NCBI GenBank assembly: GCA_045545575.1
Contig: JAZQBE010000069.1
Location: 1-49,392, forward strand
Length of the DNA: 49,392 bases
From: Shuttleworthia sp045545575
GTDB lineage: Bacteria > Bacillota > Clostridia > Lachnospirales > Lachnospiraceae
Reading direction: 5' to 3'
Part shown: one piece after another, positions 17,236-26,383 of the stretch
Layout: each line of letters opens with the position of its first letter
How positions within the stretch are numbered: the first letter of the stretch is position 1
Program-made: the position numbers and the translations under genes
The notes under the pieces: model-generated
The model's database searches: none
Seen by the model: the letters and a program-made list of their open reading frames with translations, nothing else
Told to the model about the DNA's origin: nothing

Positions 17236-18348
17236 ATGGCATACACATCCATCCGCCCGGGCCAGGTCTGGCTCGACACCAACGGCAACCGCATTCAGGC
17301 CCACGGCGGTTCTGTCTTTTATGAGAACGGCACCTACTATTTTTACGGCGAGAACAAGGAAAAGACCGACGGCACGACGAACATCTGGCACTGGGGCGTG
17401 CGCGCCTACGCGTCGAAGGATCTGTACAACTGGGAAGACCAGGGCCTGATCATTCCGCCCGAACCGGACAACCCGGAATCGAGCCTTCACCCGGAGTCCA
17501 TGATGGACCGTCCGCACATCATCTATAATCCGGACACGAAAAAATACGTGACCTGGCTGAAGATCATGATGAAGGACGGCCGCCAGACAGAAACAGTGCT
17601 GACGGCAGACCGGTTCCTCGGCCCCTATACCAAGGTGCGCGAGGGCATCGAACCCTGCGGTTTTTCCGCCGGAGATTTCGATCTGGTGGTGGATCCCGAC
17701 ACCCATAAGGCCTATTACTATTTCGAGAAGGTGCACACGGAGACGATCTGTGCGGACCTGACCGACGACTACACCGACGTGACCGGCACCTACACCAGCC
17801 ATTTCCCGCATCCGAATCCGCCGTTCGTACGCGAGGCGACGGCGCATTTTGAGCGGAACGGGAAACACTACCTGGTGACGTCCGGAACGACCGGCTATCT
17901 GCCGAACCCGTCGGAAGTGGCGGTGGGAGACGATTATCACGGCCCGTTTACGGTGCTCGGCAACCCGCACCCGGACGACGAGACGCAGACGTCCTTCCAG
18001 AGCCAGATTTCATCTGTGTTCAAGGTGCCCGGGAAGAAGGACCTGTATATCGCCTGCGCGGACCGTTGGACGCCGCTCATCGACCCGAAGAAGATGCCCT
18101 ATGCCTTCTACGGACAGCTGTTCGACATGATATTTACCGGCCGCCGGGATGAGATGCCGGCGCTGGCCGAGCAGTTCGGCCTTGCCCAGGAAGACGTCGC
18201 GCAGGTCTTCGGCGACGGGCAGCGCAATACGTCGATCGCGGACTACGTGTGGCTTCCGCTGCGCTTTGTGGAACCCTGCGAGGAATACCCGAACGGCATG
18301 GTATTCATCGACTGGAAGGACGAATGGCGCATCGAGGACTACGAATAA
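17236..18348 (+). CDS. Glycoside hydrolase family 43, exo-beta-1,3-galactanase-like
   Basis: A 370-residue single-domain five-bladed propeller enzyme without signal peptide. The start WLDTNGNRIQAHGG followed by YYFYGE, the block VREATAHFERNGKHYLVTSG (probable acid Glu) and TSFQSQISSV resemble GH43 subfamily 24. In that subfamily a Gln in the SQ block is reported to act in place of the usual Asp base. The position that normally reads ERPK in that subfamily is DRPH here (MMDRPHIIYN). Likely substrate: beta-1,3-galactan or another galactose-containing side chain; other GH43 activities cannot be ruled out. It lies 88 bases after the GH3 gene, beyond the repeat. Confidence 0.78.
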   Translation: MAYTSIRPGQVWLDTNGNRIQAHGGSVFYENGTYYFYGENKEKTDGTTNIWHWGVRAYASKDLYNWEDQGLIIPPEPDNPESSLHPESMMDRPHIIYNPDTKKYVTWLKIMMKDGRQTETVLTADRFLGPYTKVREGIEPCGFSAGDFDLVVDPDTHKAYYYFEKVHTETICADLTDDYTDVTGTYTSHFPHPNPPFVREATAHFERNGKHYLVTSGTTGYLPNPSEVAVGDDYHGPFTVLGNPHPDDETQTSFQSQISSVFKVPGKKDLYIACADRWTPLIDPKKMPYAFYGQLFDMIFTGRRDEMPALAEQFGLAQEDVAQVFGDGQRNTSIADYVWLPLRFVEPCEEYPNGMVFIDWKDEWRIEDYE

Positions 18349-18405
18349 ACCGCTGCATCAGACAGACTCCGCCCGCGGCGCGATGCGCGCTGGGACGGGG
18401 ACAGA

Positions 18406-18430
18406 GGGGATCCGCAGAGGGTCCCCTTCT
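18406..18430 (+). terminator. Weak hairpin between the GH43 and GH31 genes
   Basis: GGGGATCC (18406-18413) pairs with GGGTCCCC (18419-18426) with one G-T pair, followed by TTCTT. The upstream sequence GGGACGGGGACAGAGGGG looks like part of a GC-rich dispersed repeat. It may be an attenuator rather than a full stop. Confidence 0.35.
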
Positions 18431-18450
18431 TACGATGAAAGGACCGATCC

Positions 18451-20985
18451 ATGCGCATTGTGCATAAACTGTGTTCCGTGACCGAGAGTAACCGGGAGAT
18501 CCGCATCGAGACGGATGCGGTGCCGTTTCGGCTGCTGTTTCTGACGGACGATATCCTTCGGATCCGCGCCGGTTTCGACGGGACCTTCCGGGAAGCGTCC
18601 TACGCGCTGGTGCTGACGGCGTGGGAGGACGCGATGGACGACGTGCTGAAGGAGGAGCGCCGCCGCGTGGAGCCGGCGCCGTTTTCGCTTTCGGAGGACG
18701 CAGCGAACGCGCGTACTCTGATCGAGGGCGCGAAGCTTACAGTGGAAGTGGATCACGATCCGTTTGTCATCCGTGTGTACGACCGGGAAAGCGGATGCCT
18801 GCTGCACGAGGACATTCCGCTGGCCGGATGGATCTGCGACCGCAACGGCCGCCGCATTCACCGAAGTGCGATGGAAGAATTCGAACACTATTATGGTTTC
18901 GGTGAGCGGACCGGACGCCTCGACAAACGCGGCAGTCTTCTGAAAAACGCCGCCGGCGACACCATGGGCTATGATCCGGCGCAGACGGATCCGCTGTACA
19001 AGCACATCCCGTTCTATATCCGCGTTCATGAAAAAACCGGCATGGCCGCGGGCTGCTTCTATCACAACACCTGGGAGAGCGAATTCGATCTGGGCCGCAG
19101 CCACAGCAACTATGTGAAGCATCATACGGCGTACCGGACGGACGGCGGCGACATCGACCTGTTTCTGATCCGCGGTCCGCGGGTGCGCGACGTCATCGAA
19201 CGCTACACGGATCTGACCGGAAAGAGCACGCTGCTGCCGAAGGCGGCGCTGGGGTATCTGGGCAGCTCCATGTATTATCCGCAGCTGCCGGAACACGCGG
19301 ACGAAGCCATCCTTTCCTTTGCGGACCACGCGGAAGCGGAAGGTGTGCCGATGGACGGCTTCATGCTTTCCTCCGGCTACTGCGAGGTGGATACCGCCGC
19401 GGGAGAAAAGCGGTGCACATTCACATGGAATTCGAAACGCTTTCCAAATCCGGCCGCCTTCTTTGCCGCCATGCGCGAACGGAGGATCCTTGTTTCGCCG
19501 AACATCAAGCCGGGTATGCTCCTGGTTCACCCGCTGTATCCGGAAATGAAGGCGTCCGGGCTGTTCATAAAGAACGAGACGGATGACGAACCGGCGGAAG
19601 GCCTCTGGTGGGGCGGGCCGGGCGCGTACGTCGACTTTACGTCCGAGGCGAACCGCCGCCGGTGGAAGGAATACATCAAAACACACCTGCTTTCCTATGG
19701 CGCGGATTCGATCTGGAATGACAACTGTGAGTACGACGGGCTGACGGATCTGGACGCGAGGGTATCCTTGGAGGGGCTGGGCGGAACCGTCGGCGAGTCG
19801 AAATCCGTTATGAGCAATCTGATGTGTATGACGGCGTGTGAAGCCCTGTGCGAGGAGAAGCCGGACCGCCGTCCGTTCGTGGTCTGCCGCAGCGGTTTTT
19901 CCGGCATTCAGCGCTATGCGCAGGTGTGGGCCGGCGACAACCGGACCGGATGGGACAGCCTGAAGTACAACATCGCCACGATCCTCGGGATGGGGCTGTC
20001 CGGCGTGGCGAACGAGGGCTGTGACATCGGCGGCTTTGCCGGGCCGGCACCGGACGAGGAGCTGCTGGTCCGCTGGGTGCAGCAGGGCATTTTCCAGCCT
20101 CGCTTTTCCATTCATTCGGTCAATTCCGACAACACGGTGACCGAACCCTGGATGTACAGCCAAAGCAAAGAACGGATCGCGTCCGCCATCCGGTTCCGGT
20201 ACGCCCTAAGCCCCTATCTGTATTCGCTGCTGTACCGCGCGCATGAGACGGGACTTCCCATCATGGAAGCCTTTGTATCCGCGTTTCCGGAGGATCCGTC
20301 GGTCTGGCAGGAAGACGTCAATTACATGGTGGGTGACGGTCTGCTGTCGGCGCCGGTGGTGGAGCCCGGTGCCCGGCAGAAGGAGATTCGTCTGCCTGCC
20401 GGACAAGTATTTTATGATTTCCGGACGCACCGGCCCTATGCCGGCGGGCAGACTGTATGCGTTCCGGCGGATCTGGACATCATTCCTCTGTTTCTGAAGG
20501 ACGGGGCGATCGTTCCGATGGCCGAAACCGCGCCGGCGCGACTGTCCGGCGAAGCGGTGAGCGCGCTTCGGATTCTGTGCGTCCCGAAGGCAGCGGGCGC
20601 AGATGACGCGGCAGCGGTGTCCTCGTTTGTCTATTATGAAGACGACGGAACAACGACGGAATATGAGACCGGCCGGTACTGCCGCGTAAAACTGACCCTG
20701 GCCGGCGGCACGCGGACCGTACTGGAATTCGAAAAAACAGGAACCTTTTCTTCTGCGGTCCGGCAGATGGAGATCGAACTGCTTTCGCCGGAACGCGCAC
20801 CGGTCGCGGTGACGGCGGACGGGGACGAAGTCCCCCATCATCTGTATCGGCCGGAATATGAAACGGCCGCATGCGCATGGTATTACAGCGCGTCGAAAAA
20901 AAGCGTCCGGATTCGGCTGCCGTGGACGATGGAGAATCACCGGGTGGAAATCTGCTTTGACGCGACGGATATGATCCGGGTGTGA
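18451..20985 (+). CDS. Glycoside hydrolase family 31 (alpha-xylosidase/alpha-glucosidase-like)
   Basis: An 844-residue GH31 enzyme. An N-terminal beta-sandwich with YYGFGERTGRLDKRG is followed by a barrel. The nucleophile is D424 in SIWNDNCEYDG and the acid/base is D496 in WAGDNRTGWDSL. A C-terminal beta domain follows (FYDFRTHRPYAGG). No signal peptide is seen. Family members release alpha-linked glucose, xylose or galactose; next to GH120 and GH3, removal of alpha-xylose from xyloglucan fragments or of alpha-glucose is plausible but unproven. GAAAGGA precedes the ATG. It is 102 bases after the GH43 stop. Confidence 0.92.
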   Translation: MRIVHKLCSVTESNREIRIETDAVPFRLLFLTDDILRIRAGFDGTFREASYALVLTAWEDAMDDVLKEERRRVEPAPFSLSEDAANARTLIEGAKLTVEVDHDPFVIRVYDRESGCLLHEDIPLAGWICDRNGRRIHRSAMEEFEHYYGFGERTGRLDKRGSLLKNAAGDTMGYDPAQTDPLYKHIPFYIRVHEKTGMAAGCFYHNTWESEFDLGRSHSNYVKHHTAYRTDGGDIDLFLIRGPRVRDVIERYTDLTGKSTLLPKAALGYLGSSMYYPQLPEHADEAILSFADHAEAEGVPMDGFMLSSGYCEVDTAAGEKRCTFTWNSKRFPNPAAFFAAMRERRILVSPNIKPGMLLVHPLYPEMKASGLFIKNETDDEPAEGLWWGGPGAYVDFTSEANRRRWKEYIKTHLLSYGADSIWNDNCEYDGLTDLDARVSLEGLGGTVGESKSVMSNLMCMTACEALCEEKPDRRPFVVCRSGFSGIQRYAQVWAGDNRTGWDSLKYNIATILGMGLSGVANEGCDIGGFAGPAPDEELLVRWVQQGIFQPRFSIHSVNSDNTVTEPWMYSQSKERIASAIRFRYALSPYLYSLLYRAHETGLPIMEAFVSAFPEDPSVWQEDVNYMVGDGLLSAPVVEPGARQKEIRLPAGQVFYDFRTHRPYAGGQTVCVPADLDIIPLFLKDGAIVPMAETAPARLSGEAVSALRILCVPKAAGADDAAAVSSFVYYEDDGTTTEYETGRYCRVKLTLAGGTRTVLEFEKTGTFSSAVRQMEIELLSPERAPVAVTADGDEVPHHLYRPEYETAACAWYYSASKKSVRIRLPWTMENHRVEICFDATDMIRV

Positions 20986-21010
20986 CAGGAGAATCCCGCA
21001 AAAGCCGGAC

Positions 21011-21039
21011 TTGCGCATTGGAAGAAGACGTGGTATTCT
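21011..21039 (+). promoter_or_regulatory. Sigma-A type promoter before GH3 copy 2
   Basis: TTGCGC (21011-21016) and TATTCT (21034-21039) are 17 bases apart. The leader that follows is about 105 bases and contains two near-identical direct repeats, so this GH3 gene may be controlled separately from the island upstream. Confidence 0.5.
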
Positions 21040-21079
21040 ATATACAGCATGTGCACGGGCACACAGCACGCCTGCCATA

Positions 21080-21130
21080 TCATGCGCCTGTTATGTTACT
21101 CGCTTGTTACGTCATGCGTCTGTTAAGTTA
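21080..21130. repeat. 19-bp near-identical direct repeats in the GH3 leader
   Basis: TCATGCGCCTGTTATGTTA (21080-21098) and TCATGCGTCTGTTAAGTTA (21112-21130) differ at two positions and start 32 bases apart, about three helical turns. They sit between the predicted promoter and the ribosome site, a place suited to a repressor or to an mRNA-level control. Confidence 0.7.
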
Positions 21131-21151
21131 TCAGAGCAGAAAGGGGATGCA

Positions 21152-23323
21152 ATGTTCAACAAAGAATGCAAATTCACGGACGAGCAGCTGGAATCCGCCG
21201 CGAAGGTGCTGATTTCAAAGATGGATTTAAAAGAGAAGGCTATGTATTTAAGCGGCGACTGGCAGATGATGCGCGATTCCATGAAATATAAGCGCACCTA
21301 CAATCCGGTGCCGATCGAGTCGCACGGCAACAAGCGCCTGGGGTTAAAGCCGGCTGTGGCCTTTACCGACGGTCCCCGCGGCGTCGTTATGGGCAATTCC
21401 ACCTGCTTCCCGGTTTCCATGGCCCGCGCAGCTTCCTTTGACCGCGAACTGGAGCATGAAATCGGCGAGGCCATCGGCCGCGAAGCGCGCGCCCAGGGCG
21501 CCAATTACTTTGCGGGCGTCTGCATCAACCTGCTGATGCATCCGGCCGGCGGCCGTGCGCAGGAATCCTACGGCGAGGATCCGTTCCTGGTGGGCGAGAT
21601 GGGTTCCCAGCTGGCGGACGCGGTGCAGAAGCACAACGTGATGGCCTGCGCGAAGCACTACGCGGTCAACAACATGGAAAACCTTCGGTTCCACGTCAGC
21701 GTGGACTGCGACGAGCGCACGCTGCACGAAGTGTATCTGCCGCACTTTAAGAAGTGTGTCACCAAGGCGCACTGTGCTTCCTTGATGGGTTCCTACAACC
21801 GCTTCCGCAAGGATCAGGCATCCGAATCGAAAGAGCTTCTGACCACGATCCTTCGTGACGACTGGGGGTTTGAAGGCTTCACCATCACCGACTTCATCTT
21901 CGCGCTGCGCGATGGTGCGAAAGCCATTGAAGCCGGCATGGATATGGAGATGCCCCTTCCCTGCCACTTCGGTCTGGAACTTGTACAGGCCGTGGAGAGC
22001 GGCCGCCTGAAGGAGGAAGTGCTGGATCAGGCGCTGCTGCGCGTCTTAAAGACGTCCATGGCGTTCCAGAACAGCCCGGATCCGGAAACCTACGACAAAT
22101 CCGTGATCGCCTGCAAGAAGCATACGGATCTGGCTCGCCGCGCCGCGGAAGAGTCCATGGTCCTGCTCAAGAATGAGGGCGGCGTCCTTCCACTGGCAAA
22201 AGAAGTAAAGAAGGTTGTGGTGATCGGTCATCTGGCGGATCAGCCGAATACCGGCGACCACGGCAGCAGCAGCGTCTATCCGCCCTATGTGGTGACCGCG
22301 CTCGAAGGCCTGAAGGAGAAACTGGGCGCCGGCACGGAAATCGTCCATCTGGACGAGCGGGATCTGGAACAGATCCGCACGCAGGCAAAGGACGCGGACG
22401 CGGTTATCGTCATCGCCGGAAACGACTACAACGACGAAGGCGAATTCGTCATGCCGGATAAGGAGCTCAACCCGGTGGCGATCATGGGTCAGGGCTTCAT
22501 CAACAACGGCCATCCCTTCATCGGCAAGATGATGCAGAAGGTGCCGGCGGACAAAGCAGCCGGATCCTACACGTCTGCCGAAGGCGTTGCTGTGGGCGGC
22601 GACCGCAAGAGCCTGTCCCTTCGCCCGGCTGAGATCGCGGCGATCAAGGAGGCCGCTCAGGTCAACCCGAAGACGGTGGTTTCCCTGGTCTGCGGCAGCA
22701 TGCTGATGACGAAGGAATGGGACGACTGCGTTCCCGGCATCCTGATCAGCTGGTACGCGGGCATGGAAGGCGGCCATACGCTGGCGGACGTGCTGTTCGG
22801 CGACGTGAATCCCTCCGGCAAACTGCCGTTTACGATTCCGACGGATGAGAAGCACCTGCCCGAGGTGGACTTCTTCAACGCCGACGACGTCTGGTATGAT
22901 TATTATCACGGCTACCGCAAGCTGGACCACGAAGGCAATAAGGCCGCCTATCCCTTCGGATACGGCTTAAGCTATACGACCTTTGCGTATGGAACACCGG
23001 CCGTCGAGAAGACCGCGGACGGCGTGCGTGTCACCGTAGACGTGACCAACACGGGCTCCGTGGACGGCACCGAGATTACGGAAGTGTACGTCAGCGTGCC
23101 GAAGTCGGCGGTGGAACGCCACGTCAAGGAGCTGAAGGGCTTCGCGCGCACCGCGCTGGCCGCCGGCGAGACGAAGACGGTTGTCATCGACATTCCGGAA
23201 GAAGAACTGAAGTATTACAATCCTGCAGACCGCAGCTGGGTGCTGGAAAAGACCACCTATCGTTTCCTGACCGGCCCGAGTTCAGATGAAGCGGTGCTTC
23301 AGGCGGCGGAACTGGCGCTGTAA
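21152..23323 (+). CDS. Glycoside hydrolase family 3, copy 2
   Basis: A 723-residue GH3 enzyme distinct from copy 1. The barrel shows RGVVMGNSTCFP, CAKHYAVNNMENLRF and the nucleophile D247 in FTITDFIFALRDG. The second domain has VVIGHLADQPNTGDHGSS, and the C-terminal fibronectin-III-like domain has VTNTGSVDGTEITEVYVS. The EAGMDMEMP motif is typical of beta-glucosidases. No signal peptide, so cytoplasmic. Likely role: final release of glucose or xylose from oligosaccharides. The open frame extends upstream, but the ATG at 21152 has AAAGGGG at a correct distance and the upstream stretch has non-coding character. Confidence 0.93.
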   Translation: MFNKECKFTDEQLESAAKVLISKMDLKEKAMYLSGDWQMMRDSMKYKRTYNPVPIESHGNKRLGLKPAVAFTDGPRGVVMGNSTCFPVSMARAASFDRELEHEIGEAIGREARAQGANYFAGVCINLLMHPAGGRAQESYGEDPFLVGEMGSQLADAVQKHNVMACAKHYAVNNMENLRFHVSVDCDERTLHEVYLPHFKKCVTKAHCASLMGSYNRFRKDQASESKELLTTILRDDWGFEGFTITDFIFALRDGAKAIEAGMDMEMPLPCHFGLELVQAVESGRLKEEVLDQALLRVLKTSMAFQNSPDPETYDKSVIACKKHTDLARRAAEESMVLLKNEGGVLPLAKEVKKVVVIGHLADQPNTGDHGSSSVYPPYVVTALEGLKEKLGAGTEIVHLDERDLEQIRTQAKDADAVIVIAGNDYNDEGEFVMPDKELNPVAIMGQGFINNGHPFIGKMMQKVPADKAAGSYTSAEGVAVGGDRKSLSLRPAEIAAIKEAAQVNPKTVVSLVCGSMLMTKEWDDCVPGILISWYAGMEGGHTLADVLFGDVNPSGKLPFTIPTDEKHLPEVDFFNADDVWYDYYHGYRKLDHEGNKAAYPFGYGLSYTTFAYGTPAVEKTADGVRVTVDVTNTGSVDGTEITEVYVSVPKSAVERHVKELKGFARTALAAGETKTVVIDIPEEELKYYNPADRSWVLEKTTYRFLTGPSSDEAVLQAAELAL

Positions 23324-23374
23324 CAGAGACAGGTGAAAACGGCCGGAAAAGCCGATCTTTCATAGACCGTTAGA

Positions 23375-23404
23375 CAAGTGCAGCAGGGAATCCTGCTGCA
23401 CTTG
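23375..23404 (+). terminator. Perfect 13-bp hairpin after GH3 copy 2
   Basis: CAAGTGCAGCAGG (23375-23387) pairs fully with CCTGCTGCACTTG (23392-23404) around a GAAT loop. No T-run follows, so it is either a non-classical terminator or an operator; its right arm overlaps the -35 box of the next promoter. Confidence 0.6.
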
Positions 23405-23430
23405 CTGTATATGGGACAAACCGTTAAAAT
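23402..23430 (+). promoter_or_regulatory. Promoter of the cation diffusion facilitator gene
   Basis: TTGCTG (23402-23407) and TAAAAT (23425-23430) with exactly 17 bases between, 48 bases before the start codon. Confidence 0.6.
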
Positions 23431-23478
23431 GAGAAAGGTTCCTTTTTTGAGAACGTTTCAGGAGAAGGATAAAGCACT

Positions 23479-24597
23479 ATGGAAGATAAAGTTACATCCC
23501 GCGATCAGCTGATCGTGCGCACCAGCATCATCGGCATCATTGCCAACGTTTTCCTCGCGGCCTTTAAAGCAGCGGTCGGCCTGCTGTCCCATTCCATTGC
23601 CGTCGTCCTCGACGCGGTGAACAACCTGTCCGACGCGCTGTCTTCGGTGATCACGATTATCGGCACGCGGCTGGCCAATAAAAAGCCGGACAAAAAGCAC
23701 CCGCTCGGCCACGGAAGAGTGGAGTATCTAAGCGCGATGATCGTCGCGGCGCTGGTGCTGTATGCCGGCATTACCTCCCTGGTGGAGTCCGTAAAAAAGA
23801 TCATTCATCCCGAAACGCCGGACTATTCCGCTGTATCCCTGGTAATCATCGCTTCCGCGGTCGTCGTGAAGATCCTGCTCGGCCGCTATGTCAAAGCGCA
23901 GGGAAAGAAAGCGAATTCCCAGGCCCTGACCGCATCCGGACAGGACGCCTCGTTTGACGCGATCCTCTCGGCATCGGTGCTCGCGTGCGCCGTGCTGTTC
24001 CTGGCGACCGGCATCTCGCTTGAAGCGTGGGTGGGCGTTGTTATTTCCGGCATCATCATCAAGTCCGGCATCGAAATGATGAGCGACACGGTCAGCGACA
24101 TCCTCGGCCGGCGGGCGGACGCGGAAACGACGCAGGCGATCCGGCGCCTTCTGACGGAGGAGCCCGACGTGCGCGGCGCCTATGACCTGATTCTGAACAA
24201 CTACGGGCCAAATCGGGATTATGCCTCCGTGCACCTGGAACTGCCGGATACGATGACGGTCGAGGACGTCGACCGCCTGACCCGGCGCGTGGAGGAGAAG
24301 GTGTTCCGCGAGACCGGCGTGATCTTAACCGGCGTCGGTGTCTATTCCTACAACACGAAGGACGACGAGGCGGCCGCGGTCCGCAACACGGTGCAGGAGA
24401 TTGTGCTTCGCCATGACTGGGCGCTGCAGCTGCACGGCTTTTACGCGGATACCAAAGAAAAGGTGATGCGCTTTGACGTGGTCGTCAGCTTCGACGCGGA
24501 TCCGGCCGAGAGCATGCAGACCATCCGCCGCGAGGTGCAGGAAGCCTATCCGGACTACCGGCTGGAAATCGTGCACGACGTCGACATTTCGGATTAA
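23479..24597 (+). CDS. Cation diffusion facilitator transporter, probable Mn(II) exporter
   Basis: A 372-residue protein with six membrane helices in the first 215 residues and a cytoplasmic metal-binding-type domain after. The transport site residues are N48 and D52 in helix 2 (NNLSD) and D156 and D160 in helix 5 (DASFD). This ND-DD pattern is the one described for manganese exporters such as MntE and MneP; zinc exporters have His in helix 5. The C-terminal part (about 290-372) is longer than the minimal domain. GGAGAAGG precedes the ATG. It has its own promoter and no metal-responsive neighbour here. Confidence 0.85.
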   Translation: MEDKVTSRDQLIVRTSIIGIIANVFLAAFKAAVGLLSHSIAVVLDAVNNLSDALSSVITIIGTRLANKKPDKKHPLGHGRVEYLSAMIVAALVLYAGITSLVESVKKIIHPETPDYSAVSLVIIASAVVVKILLGRYVKAQGKKANSQALTASGQDASFDAILSASVLACAVLFLATGISLEAWVGVVISGIIIKSGIEMMSDTVSDILGRRADAETTQAIRRLLTEEPDVRGAYDLILNNYGPNRDYASVHLELPDTMTVEDVDRLTRRVEEKVFRETGVILTGVGVYSYNTKDDEAAAVRNTVQEIVLRHDWALQLHGFYADTKEKVMRFDVVVSFDADPAESMQTIRREVQEAYPDYRLEIVHDVDISD

Positions 24598-24623
24598 AAA
24601 AGGCGGTTTCCGAAAGAAAACCG

Positions 24624-24652
24624 ATGACATTTTGCGGCATTCATATTAAAAT
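24624..24652 (+). promoter_or_regulatory. Promoter of gpmI
   Basis: ATGACA (24624-24629) and TAAAAT (24647-24652), 17 bases apart, in the 170-base gap before the mutase gene. A possible hairpin (AACCGG with CCGGTT, about 24667-24698) lies between promoter and gene. Confidence 0.45.
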
Positions 24653-24767
24653 ATATACAGCGTTTTAACCGGACGGGGGGCGGTCCCTTTCCCGGTTTTT
24701 CATGATCATACACAGTGTACAGCAGCCGGGCGGAAACCGTCTTCCGGCCTGTGACAGGAGGAAATTT

Positions 24768-26354
24768 ATGAGCAAACCGGTAGTATTAGTCGTAATGGAT
24801 GGCGTGGGCTGGACCGACAAGGACATGGGCAATGCCGTGATGCATGCCTACAAGCCGCAGATCGACGAGCTGATGACGAAATGGCCCCACACGACCATCA
24901 AGGCCAGCGGCGTCGCGGTCGGTCTTCCTTCCGACGACGATATGGGCAATTCCGAGGTCGGCCACAACGCCCTCGGCTGCGGACAGATCTATTCCCAGGG
25001 CGCGAAGCTCGTCAACGAGAGCATCGAATCCGGCAAGATCTATGAGAGCGAAACCTGGAAGAAGGCGGTGGCCTTCGTCGCGGAAAACAACGGCAAGATG
25101 AACTTCATCGGCCTGCTGTCCGACGGTAACGTCCACTCCAACATTTCCCACCTGATCGCCATGCTGAACCAGGCGAAGAAGGAAGGCGTGAAGGAAGCCC
25201 GCGTGCACATCCTCTTAGACGGCCGCGACGTTCCGGAAACCAGCGCCCTGCAGTATGTCGACCAGCTGGAAGAGGTTCTGGCGGGCTTAAACGACGATAC
25301 GTTCCACGCCTGCATCGCCTCCGGCGGCGGCCGCATGACCATCACGATGGACCGCTATGAGGCGGACTGGAGCATGGTGGAGCGCGGCTGGCACATCCAT
25401 GTGATGGGCGACGGCCCGATGTACGCGAGCGCGAAGGAAGCCATCGAAGCGCTGCGCGCCGAAGGCGGCTATACGGATCAGTACCTGCCCGGGTTCGTGG
25501 TCGGCAAGGACGGCGTTCCGGCCGGCCCGATCGACGACGGCGACGCGGTGATCCTGTTCAACTTCCGCGGCGACCGCGCGGTGGAGATCTCCAAGGCCTT
25601 CGATTACATGAACCGCGGCTTCGATGCCTTCGATATGCCGAAGAAACCGAACGTGTTCTACTGCGGCATGCTGCAGTACGACGGCGACTTAAAGCTGCCG
25701 GACAACTTCCTCGTCGCTCCGCCGCACATTGAGAACACGATGAGCGAATATCTTGTGGAGAAGGGCGTCAAGAGCTACGCCTGCTCCGAGACCCAGAAAT
25801 ACGGCCATGTGACCTACTTCTGGAACGGCAACCGCTCCGAGAAGTTCTCGGACGAGCTGGAAACCTGGGAAGAAGTGCCGTCGGACGTGATCCCCTTTGA
25901 CCAGAAGCCCTGGATGAAGGCCACCGAGGTGACGGAGAAGATCGTCGCCGCCATCGAATCCGGCGAGTACCAGTTCATCCGCTGCAATTATCCCAACGGC
26001 GACATGGTCGGCCACACCGGCAACTATGAAGCCACGATCATCGGCGTCGAATCCGTGGACCTGAACCTGCGCCGCGTCATGGATGCCTGCCTGAAGATGG
26101 ATTACACCCTGCTTGTCACCGCCGATCACGGCAACTCCGATGAGATGTACGACAAGGGCACGAATCCGGACGGCACGCCGAAGCCGAAGACCTCTCATTC
26201 GCTGGCCCGCGTTCCCTTCGCCGTGTTCAACGGACCGGAGGGCACCGAGGTGAAGGAAGGCGACGATTTCGGCCTGGCCAACGTGGCGGCCACCGTCGTG
26301 AAGCTGCTGGGCTTTGAAAAGCCGGAAAGCTGGCTGGAGAGCATCATCAAATGA
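24768..26354 (+). CDS. gpmI: 2,3-bisphosphoglycerate-independent phosphoglycerate mutase
   Basis: A 528-residue alkaline-phosphatase-superfamily mutase that interconverts 3- and 2-phosphoglycerate in glycolysis. Metal ligand D11 in VVMDGVGW, phosphoserine S62 in MGNSEVGHNALG, the substrate loop ILLDGRDVPETSA and the second metal site TADHGNSDEMYD are all present, and the length is near the usual 510-550. AGGAGG precedes the ATG at 24768; an upstream in-frame start at 24702 lacks a ribosome site. A strong terminator follows, so it is a single-gene unit. Confidence 0.97.
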   Translation: MSKPVVLVVMDGVGWTDKDMGNAVMHAYKPQIDELMTKWPHTTIKASGVAVGLPSDDDMGNSEVGHNALGCGQIYSQGAKLVNESIESGKIYESETWKKAVAFVAENNGKMNFIGLLSDGNVHSNISHLIAMLNQAKKEGVKEARVHILLDGRDVPETSALQYVDQLEEVLAGLNDDTFHACIASGGGRMTITMDRYEADWSMVERGWHIHVMGDGPMYASAKEAIEALRAEGGYTDQYLPGFVVGKDGVPAGPIDDGDAVILFNFRGDRAVEISKAFDYMNRGFDAFDMPKKPNVFYCGMLQYDGDLKLPDNFLVAPPHIENTMSEYLVEKGVKSYACSETQKYGHVTYFWNGNRSEKFSDELETWEEVPSDVIPFDQKPWMKATEVTEKIVAAIESGEYQFIRCNYPNGDMVGHTGNYEATIIGVESVDLNLRRVMDACLKMDYTLLVTADHGNSDEMYDKGTNPDGTPKPKTSHSLARVPFAVFNGPEGTEVKEGDDFGLANVAATVVKLLGFEKPESWLESIIK

Positions 26355-26383
26355 TGATGGCAATGCCTTGACAAACAAACAAT

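Noticed and set aside
18430..20163. A 577-residue open frame on the minus strand
   Set aside because: Antisense to the GH31 gene, whose catalytic motifs are unambiguous.
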